Below, one piece after another: positions 1 through 11,176 of a DNA stretch of 64,000 bases. This stretch comes from Gari tellinella (lineage: Eukaryota > Mollusca > Bivalvia > Cardiida > Psammobiidae), in NCBI GenBank assembly GCA_922989275.2, contig OV277859.1:90268198-90332197 (forward strand), read 5' to 3'. The first letter of the stretch is position 1; the number at the start of each line of letters is the position of its first letter. The translations under genes were made by a program, and so were the position numbers. The notes beneath the pieces were generated by a model. It was given only the letters and a program-made list of their open reading frames with translations. It ran no database searches and had not been told where the DNA came from.

Positions 1-353
1 TCGTCACAGTCAATCGTGCACAAACAATGATACATGTATTTTTTATGACAGTCAGTAATATTGCATAGTTAAACCTTTCATTGCATAACCCCGAAAGTGA
101 AATGCAATTTTGCTGACAGCCTGGTTTCTTATCAGACGCCGAGTTACTCAGCGACCTATCAAGATCAAAATTGTAAATGATTTCGAGTAATCTTGATTCG
201 AATTGCTCGAAACCTAAATTTGATTTAAAAAAGCAGACGTCATTTTTAGCAGACGATAATCATGCAGTTGTTAGAACGTTTCTATTGATCAGCTAGGAGT
301 GGATCTATTACAGCTGTTTTGTGGCACAACCAGGAAGCACTGGGTAAAGAACA

Positions 354-561
354 TTAAACCCTTCACTGCCATGACGTCATCAGTTTTAAACATTTACCGT
401 CTGCTTTTATTAAAAATTTAGGTATTTTGACTCAAGAAATATTGAAATGAGTATCAAACAGTTTGGATCCTGATCAGACGCCGCGTTAAGCGGCGTCTGA
501 TCAGGATTCAAACTGTTTGAAAATAATCATAGTACTCGGGGTAAAGCAATGAAGGGGTTAA
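354..561. mobile_element. Shell A miniature element, complete
   Basis: It starts TTAAACCCTTCACTGCC and ends AATGAAGGGGTTAA, giving inverted ends bounded by TTAA. The core at 455-519 is a near-perfect palindrome opening CAAACAGTTTGGATCC and closing GGATTCAAACTGTTTG. It has no coding capacity. TTAA flanks are typical of piggyBac-type targets, but no transposase is present. Confidence 0.85.
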
Positions 562-665
562 ACCTTCTGCGTGCCATGTATGTTTCGTCTGCTGATTTTG
601 TCGTCTGCAATACTTCTTACAATTCATTTATCTGTATATCCTTTCTTAGAAAATTACAAGATTGT

Positions 666-730
666 CAAACTGATTGATTCCAGATGAGACGCAGGGTTAT
701 TCGGCGTCTCATCTGAATCCATACTGTTTG
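666..730. repeat. Shell A-type palindromic core, diverged
   Basis: The arms contain GATGAGACGC and GGCGTCTCATC around an asymmetric centre. It lies in a shell A remnant that begins at the TTAA ending the 354-561 element, so two elements appear to share one TTAA. Confidence 0.65.
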
Positions 731-875
731 GAAAAAGTAATCACAATTTCGCATACAGTGTGCGAAAGGTTACAATGCTTCACTTCCAGGACTTCGTCTG
801 CTTTAGAATTATCGTCTGCTTTAATTTTTACAAATTTGATTTTATACATTTCTTGCTGAAGAAACATTCGGGTGT

Positions 876-940
876 CAAACAGTCTGGATCCTGACCAGAC
901 GCCGAGTAACTCGGAGTCTGATCAGGATCAAAACTATTTG
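876..940. repeat. Shell A-type palindromic core
   Basis: It opens CAAACAGTCTGGATCC and closes GATCAAAACTATTTG. The centre GCCGAGTAACTCGG is symmetric. The flanking sequence ends in GGCAGTTAAAGGATTAA near 980, a decayed shell A end. Confidence 0.7.
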
Positions 941-1261
941 AAAATGCGAGTGTCCCCGGGTTAGGGCAGTTAAAGGATTAAGAACAATATTGTATTTGGA
1001 ATAACAGTCAGACTATTATACAACAATCATATCAGGAACCAATCAACAACAAGCATATCAAGGACCAATAATAACTGTCCTAGGCTAATTAAGTTTCCCC
1101 TTTACTGCCGAAAATATCGGCTACTGTTTATTCATTGCCGTCTGCAAAATTTGTTTAAAAAATAGTTTTGTGATCCTGAATAGACGCCAGGAGTTTGGTG
1201 TTTTATCTGGACCCAGACTGTTTGCAAATGCCAGCGGTTTGGGGTTTAGCAGAGACGGTAT

Positions 1262-1465
1262 TAACCATTCCCCTTCCTGAAACCTCAAATGGACAATTCT
1301 AGTTTTCAATTTAGTCTAGAACATATTTGACTTTTTAAGGTTGATTTTACAATATATTTCAAAATGACAAACACTGTTTGCATAGGATATGTGTGCTCCT
1401 CACAGGTACATGTACGCTGTTTGCAAATGGTGCATATATGCGTGACTAGGGTTCAAAGAGTTAAA
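1262..1465. mobile_element. Shell B element with collapsed core
   Basis: Shell B flanks are recognisable: CCTGAAACCTCAAATGGACA on the left and GGGTTCAAAGAGTTAA on the right. Where other copies carry a palindrome of about 65 bp, this one has only CAAACACTGTTTG. The palindrome centre appears to have been deleted. Confidence 0.7.
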
Positions 1466-1690
1466 ACATGGAACCCTGGCGACGAGTATACTTGTAATTT
1501 ACAAACAAAGTGCTTGTAATAGTGTATATCAATATCAGAGGGCTCCAAAAAGGAGCAGTCTGATCAGGGTCTGCACTATCTGTCATTTTGCAATATATTG
1601 CAGGAAACAACCCTACATATTAATGAATTGACTAAACTTATGTGGAAAATGGGAGAGTTCATTGAAAGTTTTAGGGGTTATCGAGTTAAC

Positions 1691-1937
1691 TTAACCCTTT
1701 CACTCTCAACGACGCTTAAAAGCGCGTTTGCAAATAGTTTGGATCCTGATCAGACGCCGCGTAACGCGGCGTCTGATCAGGACCCAAACTGTTTGACTTT
1801 CGTTTTGAAATTTCTTCAGTCATACTACCTTCTATTTCAACTTTGAAACGACATTGCAGACAACACAATTGAAGCTGACGATAATGAACCGATGAAGGGG
1901 TAAAATGTCACGGAGAATTTGGGAGTGAAAGGGTTAA
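1691..1937. mobile_element. Shell A element, complete
   Basis: It begins TTAACCCTTTCACTCTCAA and ends GAGTGAAAGGGTTAA, with TTAA at both ends. The core at 1731-1795 has the symmetric centre GACGCCGCGTAACGCGGCGTC. Confidence 0.85.
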
Positions 1938-1986
1938 AGCTCAATATAATATTAGCGCCAGCTTTAAAGATTAACGTATGCTCAAT

Positions 1987-2160
1987 TCAGGGCTGCCATT
2001 TTCCCGGAATTTTCTGAAATATTCGGATTTTTATCCTAACAGATGCATGGTATCTTTAAGCATCCTTCTTTACTTTCAATCTGCTTCAAGTAATCGCGCT
2101 TGAAAAAAAGAAACTTTGGAAATCTTAGGACTTTTCATGATCAAGTTATGGCAGCCCTTG
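1987..2160. mobile_element. Shell H element
   Basis: It begins CAGGGCTGCCATTTTCCCGG and ends GTTATGGCAGCCCTTG. The interior holds a decayed E-type core, with TTTACTTTCAATCTGCTT at about 2071-2088. The same shell recurs at 34991-35540 and 41366-41617. Confidence 0.7.
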
Positions 2161-2782
2161 ATCATGATCAAAACTGTTTGCATTTAATTCAAAGATAAAG
2201 ATTGGACAACAGGCAAAACCTGAATGCGGGTCCGCTCCACTACTGTTTGCAAATACAAACTGTACTTTGACAGTGCATAGGATAACCCCTACGTAGTTAT
2301 TGTTTGCGAAAAGTGTTTACAATATAGTAAACGTCGGGGTAATCATTGTTTTTCGTTAACAATTGTTTTGTTAACCTTCCATATGGTTAAATATCTGCGC
2401 TGTTTCGCCAATATATTTGAAAACATGATATCCACCAAAGGTAAAGGACACTGTCACTGCATGTACATTGTACATTAACCGCTGACTTCATGCACGCCTT
2501 GTCACGTTTGCAGTGCCATAACATTTCCTATATACCTAGCAGTATAATTCTCTGTTAACCCCTTTATTGCCCTACACCGTGTACAATGTTAATTAATAGA
2601 GAGTTTGGAATGCTGTGGCCCGTCTTATGAAACAACGCACGACAAAGTCGTATATCAGATTGACATACATAACGATATATATTACTTTAGTCAACATACG
2701 TTAAGTTTGAATTTGAGAAATGAAAGCAGACTGAAAGTAGATGACATCGTGAACTGGGGTCAGTGTGTCTCATTTGGGGATC

Positions 2783-3013
2783 AGAGGCCCGTTTCATAAA
2801 ACATTGTACGACAAAAACGATCGTAAGTCAGTTTATAAAAGTCTAAAAAATTATTCATTTTTCCATCTGATCCTGTCTTGTGACATCTTTTTGGAATCGT
2901 CCTGAAAAGACGATTCCAAAAAGATGTCACAAGAGTGACAAGACAAGATAAGATAGAGAAATCAGAAATTAAATGACCGTTTTTGTCGTACGAGGTTATA
3001 TGAAACGGGCCCT
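2783..3013. mobile_element. Shell G element
   Basis: It begins GAGGCCCGTTTCATAAAAC and ends ATATGAAACGGGCCC. Near the ends are CGACAAAAACGATCGTAAGT and its inverse. The central palindrome TTTTTGGAATCGTC / GACGATTCCAAAAA lies at about 2887-2925. The right side has an extra GTGACAAGACAAG duplication. Confidence 0.8.
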
Positions 3014-3091
3014 TGGGATTGGTGTAAAGTAAAGGCAACTATATGTACTTATAAATAGGTAAAACTAGAAGTTTTAAAATATCGAGGCTTC

Positions 3092-3343
3092 TTAATTTAT
3101 TGCCCCCTGAAACTTCAAATGGACAGTCCAAATTTCTAAATAAGTGTAGTCTATTTTTTATTTTGTTATTTTTTGTTTGTTTTACAATCCATTTATATTG
3201 GACAATGAAAACCAGTGACTATCCTTGTCGCCCCCACCCCCTCTGACCAGAGTCGTCATGTTTTGCATTGTACAAATGTACTCTTCAAAGGTACCCTGGC
3301 TATAAAGGGTGAGAATACTCCTCTCTAGGGTTCAATGAGTTAA
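3092..3343. mobile_element. Shell B element, degenerate core
   Basis: It is bounded by TTAA and contains CCTGAAACTTCAAATGGACA on the left and CTAGGGTTCAATGAGTTAA on the right. The central palindrome has decayed beyond recognition. Confidence 0.6.
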
Positions 3344-3819
3344 AGCAATATGAAAGAGGAGAGTGCTCCTTCAGGACACATGTCGCCGACACCGATGCTT
3401 TAGTCAATAGTGCACCAGTCCATTACTTGAAACGATATCGTCTGCGTTTAAATTATCGTCGGCTATATGTTTCAACTTTAGATCTTATATATTCTTAAAC
3501 CTACACGGATAAACAAAAGTTTCAAACAGGGTTGACCCTGGTTAGTTTCCGAGTTCCTCCTATGTGGGATTTCTGTGTTAATTATATACTGTATTCAGCA
3601 GTCATGTCTTAAAAGATAACCATGTTATTTCTTTTTATGGTCGATTTACTGTGCCTGCATTAATACAGATTATCACAAATGCTTATTGTTTTACTTCCTA
3701 GGGTTAAATAACTAAATGGTCGATCCACTATGTCATAAACAAATACGCACAGACAAAATATATATTGTGTGTTTTTCCTAGAAACAGATTATTCTAAGTG
3801 CTGTAATATTGTGGGCTTA

Positions 3820-4070
3820 TACAGTGGAGAATACGTTATTCTTTCCCAATAAACGCGTTTACGCTAAAACTATTATTTCCATTGCAAATAGTTTGGAGCC
3901 AGATCAGACGCCGCGTAACCCGGCGTCTAATCAGGCTCCAAACTGTTTGTCACTCAGATTAAAATTAATAATCAGGATTGTCAAAACGTTGTCATTTTCT
4001 CCATTTCATGACAATGCTTTGCGTTTCGTTTGCGTTTAAACGGGGAAAGAATAACACATTCTCCACTGTA
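3820..4070. mobile_element. Shell C element, complete
   Basis: It begins TACAGTGGAGAATACGTTAT and ends AACACATTCTCCACTGTA. Sub-terminal AAACGCGTTTACGCTAAAAC is conserved among copies. The core (about 3885-3950) is CAAATAGTTTGGAGCC ... GGCTCCAAACTGTTTG. At least ten more copies occur in the window, with one cut by its right edge. Confidence 0.85.
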
Positions 4071-4072
4071 CA

Positions 4073-4205
4073 CTTAAATCATTCCCTTCCATGGCTGTCA
4101 AACAGTTTGGCTCTTGATCAGAAGTCGCATGACGCGGCGTCTGAACAGGATCCCAACTATTTTCAAATAACCATTGTATTTTGGTTAAGGCAGTGAAAGG
4201 GTTAA
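4073..4205. mobile_element. Shell A element, shortened
   Basis: The left part is close to the shell C end at 4070. The right end is GGCAGTGAAAGGGTTAA. The core at about 4099-4164 has lost symmetry, with AGAAGTCGCATG against ACGCGGCGTCTG. Confidence 0.6.
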
Positions 4206-4697
4206 CTATTTTTCTCTGTAATATGTCGTCTTTTACTACTGAAAATCGGATGCCACATGGTATAACGTTGTATACGTCCATACGTCCGTCTTCTTATTTG
4301 TTTTACGCGATAACTTACTTGATCAATTGTTCCCATCACATATGGTATGATGCTTCGTTCCAAAGATAGCTTGATCGAGTTCGTAAATGGAGTGTTTGAT
4401 TATGACTTTTGTAAGTTATGCATCTTGGCATGTGTTTCATTGGGCTCGGACTTTCTTATTTAACCCTTTTCGACTGCCACACACCGCTTGTTGATATAAT
4501 ATCTCTTCACCAGGTCTCAAAATATAATTTAGGGTACAGTAGTTGGATTGAAGGAATATCAGGATCCAAACTGTTTGCAAATACGTATATCCTGTACACA
4601 CAGGGCAAGGCAGTGATGGTGTTAAATGTTCATATATTCAAACAACATGTGTTATATTACCCCATTTAAGCCCAGTTTTATATTGGAAAGTCCATTT

Positions 4698-4860
4698 TTT
4701 ATAGATAGATAGATAGATAGATTTATTTCGGTAAAAAGTGTACATAACATGGCAAAGCATAATTAAAGCAAAACATACAAGAACCATGTAATGCGCACTA
4801 GAAACCAAGGATAACACAAAAAAGGAAAAATATTTTCCTTATTTCCATTGTGGTCAAAGG
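4698..4860 (-). mobile_element. Probable 3' tail of a LINE or SINE
   Basis: A (GATA)n tract at about 4700-4721 is followed by TTTATTTCGGTAAAAAG. On the minus strand this reads as AATAAA followed by (TATC)n, a usual end for CR1/L2-like retroelements. No coding part remains. The call rests on this layout only. Confidence 0.4.
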
Positions 4861-4915
4861 GATGCCCGGTCAAAATGTTCATTTGCATTTTGTTTTATAT
4901 TGAAATTCCTATCAG

Positions 4916-4980
4916 CAAACAGTATAGACTCTAATCAGACGCCGCATAATGCGGCGTCTGATCAGAGTCTACACTGTTTG
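4916..4980. repeat. Hybrid A/B palindromic core
   Basis: The outer arms CAAACAGTATAGACTC / GAGTCTACACTGTTTG resemble shell B cores. The centre GACGCCGCATAATGCGGCGTC is that of shell A cores. The palindrome is nearly perfect. Confidence 0.75.
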
Positions 4981-5348
4981 CCTATGTCCCATATATTGGA
5001 TCGTGGGCACAAAAGGGTTAAGCGATCACTAAAAAGGCGATACATTTTTGTTTTCATGGCGGGTGGTAGCTTAATGCGGAGACACGTCACGCAGAAGGTT
5101 CCTATAGGAGCCTTCTGTATGACGTTTGGCATGCACTAAGCGGTCATCTTTTTTTCAAAGATCAATAAGTAGCTTCATTAAGTGGTTGCTTTATACGGAT
5201 TTAACTGTAGATTATCTGGTGTTTTATATAAGTCACTGTTACAATATTTAGTTATACTCACGGTCTCGTAAACATTGCTTGATGGAGTGTATTGTATATA
5301 TTAGCCTTTTGGGGGTAAACACAGTAATTTTCACAGCCGATGTTCACC

Positions 5349-5566
5349 TTAATCCCTTGTACTGTCTTACATCGTGTATACAGTCATTTGCAAACTGTTA
5401 AGATCCTGATCTGACGCCGCGTAACGCGACGTCTGATCAAGATCAAAACTGTCTGCCACTTATTTCAATATTTTTTTTGTCAAAATACATGTAAAGTTCG
5501 AATTTGAGAAATAAAGCAGACGACAATTTGATAAAATTGATGATGTAATGGTAGTGGAAGGGTTAA
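5349..5566. mobile_element. Shell A element
   Basis: TTAATCCCTTGTACTG on the left and GGTAGTGGAAGGGTTAA on the right bound a core at 5390-5455 with centre GACGCCGCGTAACGCGACGTC. One arm mismatch is visible. Confidence 0.75.
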
Positions 5567-5825
5567 AAATAACTAAGAGTACAGATCTAATTGCTCATGA
5601 AGTTACTCAAACACACGATACATATAAAGTATATCCCAATTGTTCAAATAGAAATGTGTTCTTTGTATGGATAAGTAGATCTACTGTTATAAACTGTTTA
5701 AAGCAGATTGAAAGTAAATCGGTATTCTGCTTTACATTAACGACGCTTTAAGCGGACACGTAACTTAACGCCATCAATAAGTATTTTGCCGGTGGTATCA
5801 TTCACAAGGAGTACGTATAATTATA

Positions 5826-6048
5826 AATCCTTCACCGCCTGAATTTCGTCTGCTTAAAATTGTCGTCTGCTTGTACTTCTCAAATTTAGAATTTAGGTTT
5901 TATTGAAAGTTTTTAAATTGACATAAGTGACAAGCAGTTTGGATCCAGATCAGATGCCGATCCACTCGGTGTCTGATCAGGATCAAAACTGTACGCAAAA
6001 GTTATTGTACTATATTTATAAGGGCGGGGTTTGTCGCAAAAGGGTTAT
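5826..6048. mobile_element. Shell A element, aged
   Basis: The left end is ATCCTTCACCGCCTG and the right end CGCAAAAGGGTTATAA. The core at about 5931-5994 is CAGTTTGGATCCAGATCAGA ... TCTGATCAGGATCAAAACTG, with its centre diverged. Confidence 0.6.
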
Positions 6049-6086
6049 AAAACATTCAGTTTACCTATCCCTGGGCAAATTCAATG

Positions 6087-6422
6087 TACAATGTTACCTC
6101 CCTATAACAGCCCTTCCAACAACGACTCCCTCCTTACAACGACCATTGTCGCAGATCCCTAAACAGGATACCTATGTCTAACCCTTTAATTGCTGCAATA
6201 TCGTCTGCTGTTTTCCTCAAATTGACAAAATGGACAGAAAATAAACTAATGACGAGTGACAAACAACATGAATCAAGATCAGACGCCGCGTTATGCGGCG
6301 TCTGATCTGGACTCAAGCTGTTTGCAAATGTAATCCGAATCCCTCCCTATAACGACTCCCGCCGAACAACGCACACATTATTTGTCTCCCAATGGGTGTC
6401 GTTGTAGAGAGGGAGCACTGTA
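6087..6422. mobile_element. Shell D element
   Basis: It starts TACAATGTTACCTCCCTATA and ends TGTAGAGAGGGAGCACTGTA. Sub-terminal ACAACGACTCCCTCC appears on both sides. The core at 6261-6321 has centre GACGCCGCGTTATGCGGCGTC, the A-type core inside a different shell. Confidence 0.75.
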
Positions 6423-6610
6423 CATGTATCATGAATGTTTATTGTCGAAACTTTCAACCAAGACCAAGACTCAGTAACTTGATGTGTGGTTAGTATGGAT
6501 TGATTATTTATTAATATAAACAATATAGTGTTTCTTTATCGATTCAAACAATCGATATATTCTCAGCATACTCATCGCGGATGGCTAACTTCGGAGTTTG
6601 TTGTTGTAGT

Positions 6611-6845
6611 TTAACCCTTTCAGTGTCAAATTTATCGTGAGAATTTTACCCCATCACCGCCAAATTGTCGTCTGATTTAATTTTTTTGTCTGCACTATCG
6701 TTTCAAAGTTAGATTTAAGGCAGTATGACTGCCGAAATTTCGAAACGAGTACATGTATCAAACAGTTTTTACGCGGCGTCTGATCAGGATCCAGTCTGTA
6801 AATGCAAATGCGCCTTTTTGACGTCATTGACAGCGATAGGCTTAA
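6611..6845. mobile_element. Shell A element with damaged core
   Basis: It begins TTAACCCTTTCAGTGTCAA and ends near ATTGACAGCGATAGGCTTAA. Only one arm of the core survives (ACGCGGCGTCTGATCAGGAT). Its terminal TTAA is also the first TTAA of the next element. Confidence 0.65.
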
Positions 6846-7090
6846 TAGCTCTTTCCTCCCTAAAACCTCAAATGGGCAATTCTAGTTTGCAATTTAGTCT
6901 AGTCCATTTTTAAAATTTAGGGTTGATTTTCACAATAAATGTCAAAATGACAAACAGTGAAGACCCTGATTAAGGAGCCCTCTGATCAGGGTCTTCACTG
7001 TTTGCATAGGACATATGTACTTCTTACAGGTAGTCAGGTACACTGTTTGCAAATGACGCATATAGGCGTGACTAGGGTTCAAAGGGTTAA
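6842..7090. mobile_element. Shell B element
   Basis: TTAATAGCTCTTTCCTCCC on the left and GGGTTCAAAGGGTTAA on the right. The core at 6951-7004 is CAAACAGTGAAGACCCTGAT ... ATCAGGGTCTTCACTGTTTG. Its centre has lost about half of one arm. Confidence 0.8.
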
Positions 7091-7091
7091 G

Positions 7092-7545
7092 CTAATTCGC
7101 CCTGATTAAGATCTGGTCAGTATCGTCCAATATTTGCCCACTCATAACTTGTAAAATCTTGAACACTTCTTCAGCTACATTTAAAACGTTAACTTTAGAT
7201 TTATTGTGTCTTTAAAGAACCGGCGGTTTAAAGCGGACAACGAATACCTTTGTCCTATTATTAAAGAAATGTGATATATGCAACCATTAACGTTTGTAAA
7301 ACTGTGCTATTGGCCAAAAACATGTGCCAACTCTCCTGTTCAAAATCTATTAAACATAACTAGGTTATGTCAAACAAATAACTTTGGGCTTCAATCGTTT
7401 ATGGTTTTATGACTAATTTAGAACACGGAAGATAACATTTAGGGACGAACGAGTGGGACAATACATTATAATGAATAAATAAATGAAGAAAATATGTACC
7501 TTGTATCCGGCGAAGCCGTCTTTATTTTTCAACAGCAAGTTGTTA
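7092..7545. other. AT-rich stretch, nothing recognised
   Basis: There is no palindromic core, no exon-like segment and no terminal repeat that I can match elsewhere in the window. Confidence 0.5.
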
Positions 7546-7549
7546 TAAA

Positions 7550-7900
7550 GCGTTCCCTCTCTACAACGGCACCCAATGGGAGACACGCATTGTGTGCATT
7601 GTTCAGAGGGAGCCGTTATAGGGAGATAAATTGACTACACTTGCAAACAGTTTGAATCCAGATCAGACGTCGCTTGCGTCTGATCTGGATTCAAGCTGCT
7701 TTTCACTCGTCATTGAGTTTTTTTCTGTCAAACTGTCAATTTTGTAACTTTTAGAAAAACAGCAGACGACAATTGTAAGCATACGCTATTGCAGAAGTAA
7801 AAGCGTTAGACATAATTGTCTTGTTTAGGGAACTGAGAAAAGGGTCGTTCTAAGGAAGGACTCGTTATTGAGAGGGCCGTTGTAGAGAGGGAACACTGTA
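7550..7900. mobile_element. Shell D element
   Basis: The left end is GTTCCCTCTCTACAACGGCA and the right end GTAGAGAGGGAACACTGTA. The core near 7645-7706 is CAAACAGTTTGAATCCAGAT ... ATCTGGATTCAAGCTG, around a shortened centre. Confidence 0.75.
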
Positions 7901-8114
7901 ATTATAAAATAAAAATCCACCTTCAAACTATAGGATAGATACTGATATTAAAGAGTATCTTCAAGATCAAGGGGACTTTCGGGCGAGCTGAACTAACATT
8001 GTGTTATAATAGTAAGAGTTTGTTATGGTCTTTATTTAATGCATTGCGTATACGTTTACTATTTAATGGTGTTTCTACAAGAAGATCTCAGAATTGTATA
8101 AAAACAGGTACAGC

Positions 8115-8254
8115 TTAAAGCAGGGTGAAAGTAAAGCAGAAAGCTCCTTTATGAGCTTTCTATTTTACATTCACCTTGCTTTAAGGAGCCAGCTGCTTAA
8201 AACACTTAATAGTTAACACTTTTTAGTGGTCCCAATAGAAAGGTTTTACAGTAA
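8115..8254. mobile_element. Shell F half-element with palindromic core
   Basis: The core (about 8117-8174) pairs TTAAAGCAGGGTGAAAGTAA with TTTTACATTCACCTTGCTTT. The right end AGAAAGGTTTTACAGTA matches the F terminus. The left terminus was not found. Confidence 0.65.
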
Positions 8255-8327
8255 TTGTAATAGAAAACGATGACAAGCATATCTAAATTGTATGCTAGTC
8301 TATCGGACTCTCTACATTCATGTACTT

Positions 8328-8700
8328 TAACTCTTTCACTGCCAAATTCTACTTCTAACTGTCGCCTGCATATCAATCCTTTCATCTACTTTAGATGCAT
8401 GACATTTGACTTGACTGAGGAAATATATCGCTGTGAGTGTCAATTAGTCTGGATCCTGGTCAAATATTGGGTTACTCGGCGTCTGGCTCGGACCAAAACT
8501 GTCAGCGAATGCAAGCAAGTTCCCCACTGACAGCGAACTTTTAAAAACCTGTAATTCAACACCATAAACTATTGTGATTACTACATGTAGTATCCTTTCG
8601 ATTACTGGGAAATGTCTTTTTTTAGATATTTGCGAACAGTATGGATCCAGATCGGTTGCTGTGTAATTGATAAGGATCCAAACTGTTTGCAACTCGGATT
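8328..8700. repeat. Two decayed shell A elements
   Basis: One begins TTAACTCTTTCACTGCC and has core remnants at about 8440-8513. The other has core remnants at about 8632-8692 (GGATCCAGATC ... GGATCCAAACTGTTTG). Both are too diverged to bound precisely. Confidence 0.5.
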
Positions 8701-8891
8701 ATATAAATGTAATACTAGAAAAGTAAGAATAATTATCAGAATTGAGAGAAACTAAATTTTCAGCAGATATTATATCTTTAGCATTTAAAATGATTTAAAT
8801 TAGAGTTGCAAAGAAACTTGGGGATATGACCATTGATATACTCTAGGCTCTAGCCCTCTGCTCGCTATTGGCGGCTTTCTTATAACTGTTT

Positions 8892-8955
8892 CAAACAGTT
8901 TGGATCCAGATGAGACGCCGAGTAACTCGGCGTCTCAACTGGGTCCATACTGTTT
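8892..8955. repeat. Shell A-type palindromic core
   Basis: It runs from CAAACAGTTTGGATCCAGAT to CCATACTGTTTG with the symmetric centre GACGCCGAGTAACTCGGCGTC. The GAGACGCC / GGCGTCTC variant is present in both arms. Confidence 0.75.
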
Positions 8956-9198
8956 GACACCTTTTGTGGTATTTCCTGAAAGAAAATTGACTTTGAGAAT
9001 AATGGCAGACGACAAAATTTGCAGACGACAAGTAATTGGCGTGTTTAAAGGTAAATGAGGACAGAGGTTACCAGAGCGTGTAAGTCAATACCCCTCCCAG
9101 CATTGATGAATACCAAACATAATCTAATATACAACTATAAATCCTGTATTACACGGCCATTACAAATGACTTGATAATCTTAGATGTAGGCGACAATT

Positions 9199-9262
9199 AA
9201 TGCACTATAAAAAGTAATGCAGAAAGCTCTTAAAGAAGTTTTCTGTATTACTTTTTGACATG
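9199..9262. repeat. F-type core, decayed
   Basis: AAAAAGTAATGCAGAAAGCTC pairs with TTTCTGTATTACTTTTTGAC. The flanks are not assignable. Confidence 0.5.
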
Positions 9263-9518
9263 CATTTTATTTTTTTATAGATAAAATTAAACTTTAGTTA
9301 GGTCGACATGCTTCACTAATAAAATGGTCGCAAAAACCGGTTTGAATGTAAGTCAGAGGTTACGAAATAGAAGTTAATGTATATAAATGTATGCCTTATT
9401 TACATCAACCATATATTTCCCGATTTCAGTTTGTAGAAAATAGCATTTTTATTGATGAAAGTATGTATTATCAAGTAGAAATGGTTGGTGATGTAGTTAT
9501 TGTATACAACGACTTACT

Positions 9519-9738
9519 TCGTACGTCAAAACGGTCGTAAGTCAAAACTTTAAAATACATTTAATTTCTGATTTTCCTATCTTTTCCTGTCTTGTGATGT
9601 CTCTTTGGAATCGTCTTTTCAAGACGATTCCAAAGAGATTCACAAGACAGAATTCGATGGAGAAATAAATAATTATTGAGACTTTTATAATTTGACTTAC
9701 GGCAACAGATGTCGTTTGAAGTTTTATGAAACGGGCCC
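9519..9738. mobile_element. Shell G element
   Basis: The right end TTTTATGAAACGGGCCCCAG is intact; the left end is decayed (TTCGTACGTCAAAACGGTCG). The centre pairs TTTGGAATCGTCTTTTCA with AAGACGATTCCAAAG at about 9604-9638. Confidence 0.75.
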
Positions 9739-9744
9739 CAGAAT

Positions 9745-10315
9745 AATAGCAGTGCTTTATGGGTGTAGCGATCAGTCATCCTCGTTAAAGGACAGACCGT
9801 GAAGAACCTGTACATGTAATCAATAGAGACCGCCAGTGGACGAGAATGTCCGGTCACTCTACGTAGAGAACCGGTATTCAGTGATCCGATTTATAAGAGG
9901 CAAATATACTACCCTAATGCTATTTACATATTACTCCTTATAGCATTTCCACTTTACTGGTCCCATTGTGAATATAATGTGAATATATCTATAGTCAAAC
10001 GTTACTCACCTGTGTTTGGTGATACAATTTGTCATAAGCTCTGCCTGTGCTACAAGGGTTCGATTTCAGTTTTGTTTTCGATCTACTTTGATAGTACATG
10101 AATTGCGCCAGACATCCCTGAGCAAACAGTGTATACCCTGATCAAACATAACTGCTTCTGATGTAGCAGTCTGATCATAGTCTACACTATTTGCAACTCA
10201 GTTTGCACATTTTGGACACATTAATTAGTGTCTGATAAAAGAAATTCGTTTTATTTGCTTTATACACACAAAATGGTATAATAAACGGCCTTCTCTCAAG
10301 ATGGAGTAAAATGCC
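9745..10315. other. Mostly unassigned, one B-like core
   Basis: A weak B-type core lies at about 10120-10195 (CAAACAGTGTATACCCTGAT, then CTGATCATAGTCTACACTAT). ACGAGAATGTCCGGTCACTC at 9840 resembles a segment near 14680. Nothing else was recognised. Confidence 0.45.
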
Positions 10316-10566
10316 TTAACTCTTTGTGCCCTAGTCCCGCATATAGGCGTGCTTTTCAAACAGTGTACATGTGAATAGTACACATGTCCTATGCAAACAG
10401 TGAAGACCCAGATCAGAGGGCTCCGAAAGGAGCCCTCTGATCAGGGTCTTCACTGTTTGTCATAATGCCAAACATTGACAAAAACAACCCTTTAAAGTCA
10501 GAAATGGACTAGACTTAAATGGAAACTGGAATTGTCCATTTAAAGTTTCAGGGAGGAAAGAGTTAA
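10316..10566. mobile_element. Shell B element, complete and well preserved
   Basis: TTAACTCTTTGTGCCCTAG on the left and CAGGGAGGAAAGAGTTAA on the right. The core at 10394-10459 is symmetric except for one base (CCAGATC against CCTGATC). By eye it is nearly identical to 63171-63410, which points to fairly recent activity. Confidence 0.85.
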
Positions 10567-10796
10567 GCTTCCTGCAATGGTGTCTACTCTTTATCTGGCT
10601 GAAATGGGCAAATGTTCCTACGAGGAATATGTAAAGGCGTGAAAGGGCGTTTTTACGAAGGAAAGGATTTGACCCCTTCACTGCTGAACACGAGTTAAAA
10701 AATTATTTGAAAACAGTTTGTAACCTGATATGACGCCGATAAGTATTATCTAATACAGGTGAACACCTGTTATATTGTTTTCGGCTAATAACCAAG

Positions 10797-11015
10797 TCCG
10801 TCTTACGAAACGTCTTACGGAATAACGGTCGTAAGTCAAAACTTCAAAATACATCTAATATCTGATTTCTCCATCTAATCCTGTCCTGTGAAATCTCTTT
10901 GGAATCGTCTTTTCAAGACGATTCCAAAGGGATATCACGAGACAATATTAGATAGAGAAATAAATAATAATTGAGAGTTTTAGAATCTGACTTACGACGA
11001 TTCATAAGACGGGCA
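10797..11015. mobile_element. Shell G element
   Basis: The left end near 10797 is CCGTCTTACGAAACGTCTTA and the right end is TTCATAAGACGGGCACCTGG. The centre at about 10885-10930 pairs CTCTTTGGAATCGTC with GACGATTCCAAAGGG. It ends 87 bp before the first exon. Confidence 0.75.
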
Positions 11016-11102
11016 CCTGGAGGTTCGAATTTTATTATTGACAGGATAAATTTCCCAATGTATGTTTAACAATAACAATGAAAATATTATATTCTATTGC
11101 AG

Positions 11103-11176
11103 GTTTCGGACCCGTCACAACTCTAAGGGCCAATGAAGTCTTAGATGTCACGTGGCATGTCGCCTACCCCCATGCG
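11103..11176 (+). CDS. Exon 1: LPMO-like domain, first segment seen
   Basis: The acceptor is TATTGCAG and the donor GCG|gtaaga; it enters with two codon bases and leaves in phase 0. It encodes FGPVTTLRANEVLDVTWHVA followed by YPHA. The pattern 'hydrophobic - VTW - AYPH' resembles beta-strands of chitin-binding type 4/LPMO-like folds. Incoming phase 1 shows that at least one more exon lies upstream. Confidence 0.8.

Larger units (their letters stand above)
1..11102. other. Repeat-packed stretch before the first recognised exon
   Basis: I found no exon here. The stretch is either an upstream intron of the DOMON gene or its 5' flank. The first exon found starts in the middle of a codon, so more coding sequence must exist upstream, here or outside the window. 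Nearly all recognisable sequence is miniature palindromic elements, listed separately; the rest is AT-rich unique-looking DNA. The short open frames are produced by the palindromes and have no codon-like character. Confidence 0.7.

Noticed and set aside
1598..1846. Many short ORFs containing 'SLDPDQTPRNAASDQDPNCL'-like peptides
   Set aside because: They are translations of the shell A/C/D palindromes, recur in both orientations wherever a core occurs, and lack any gene context.
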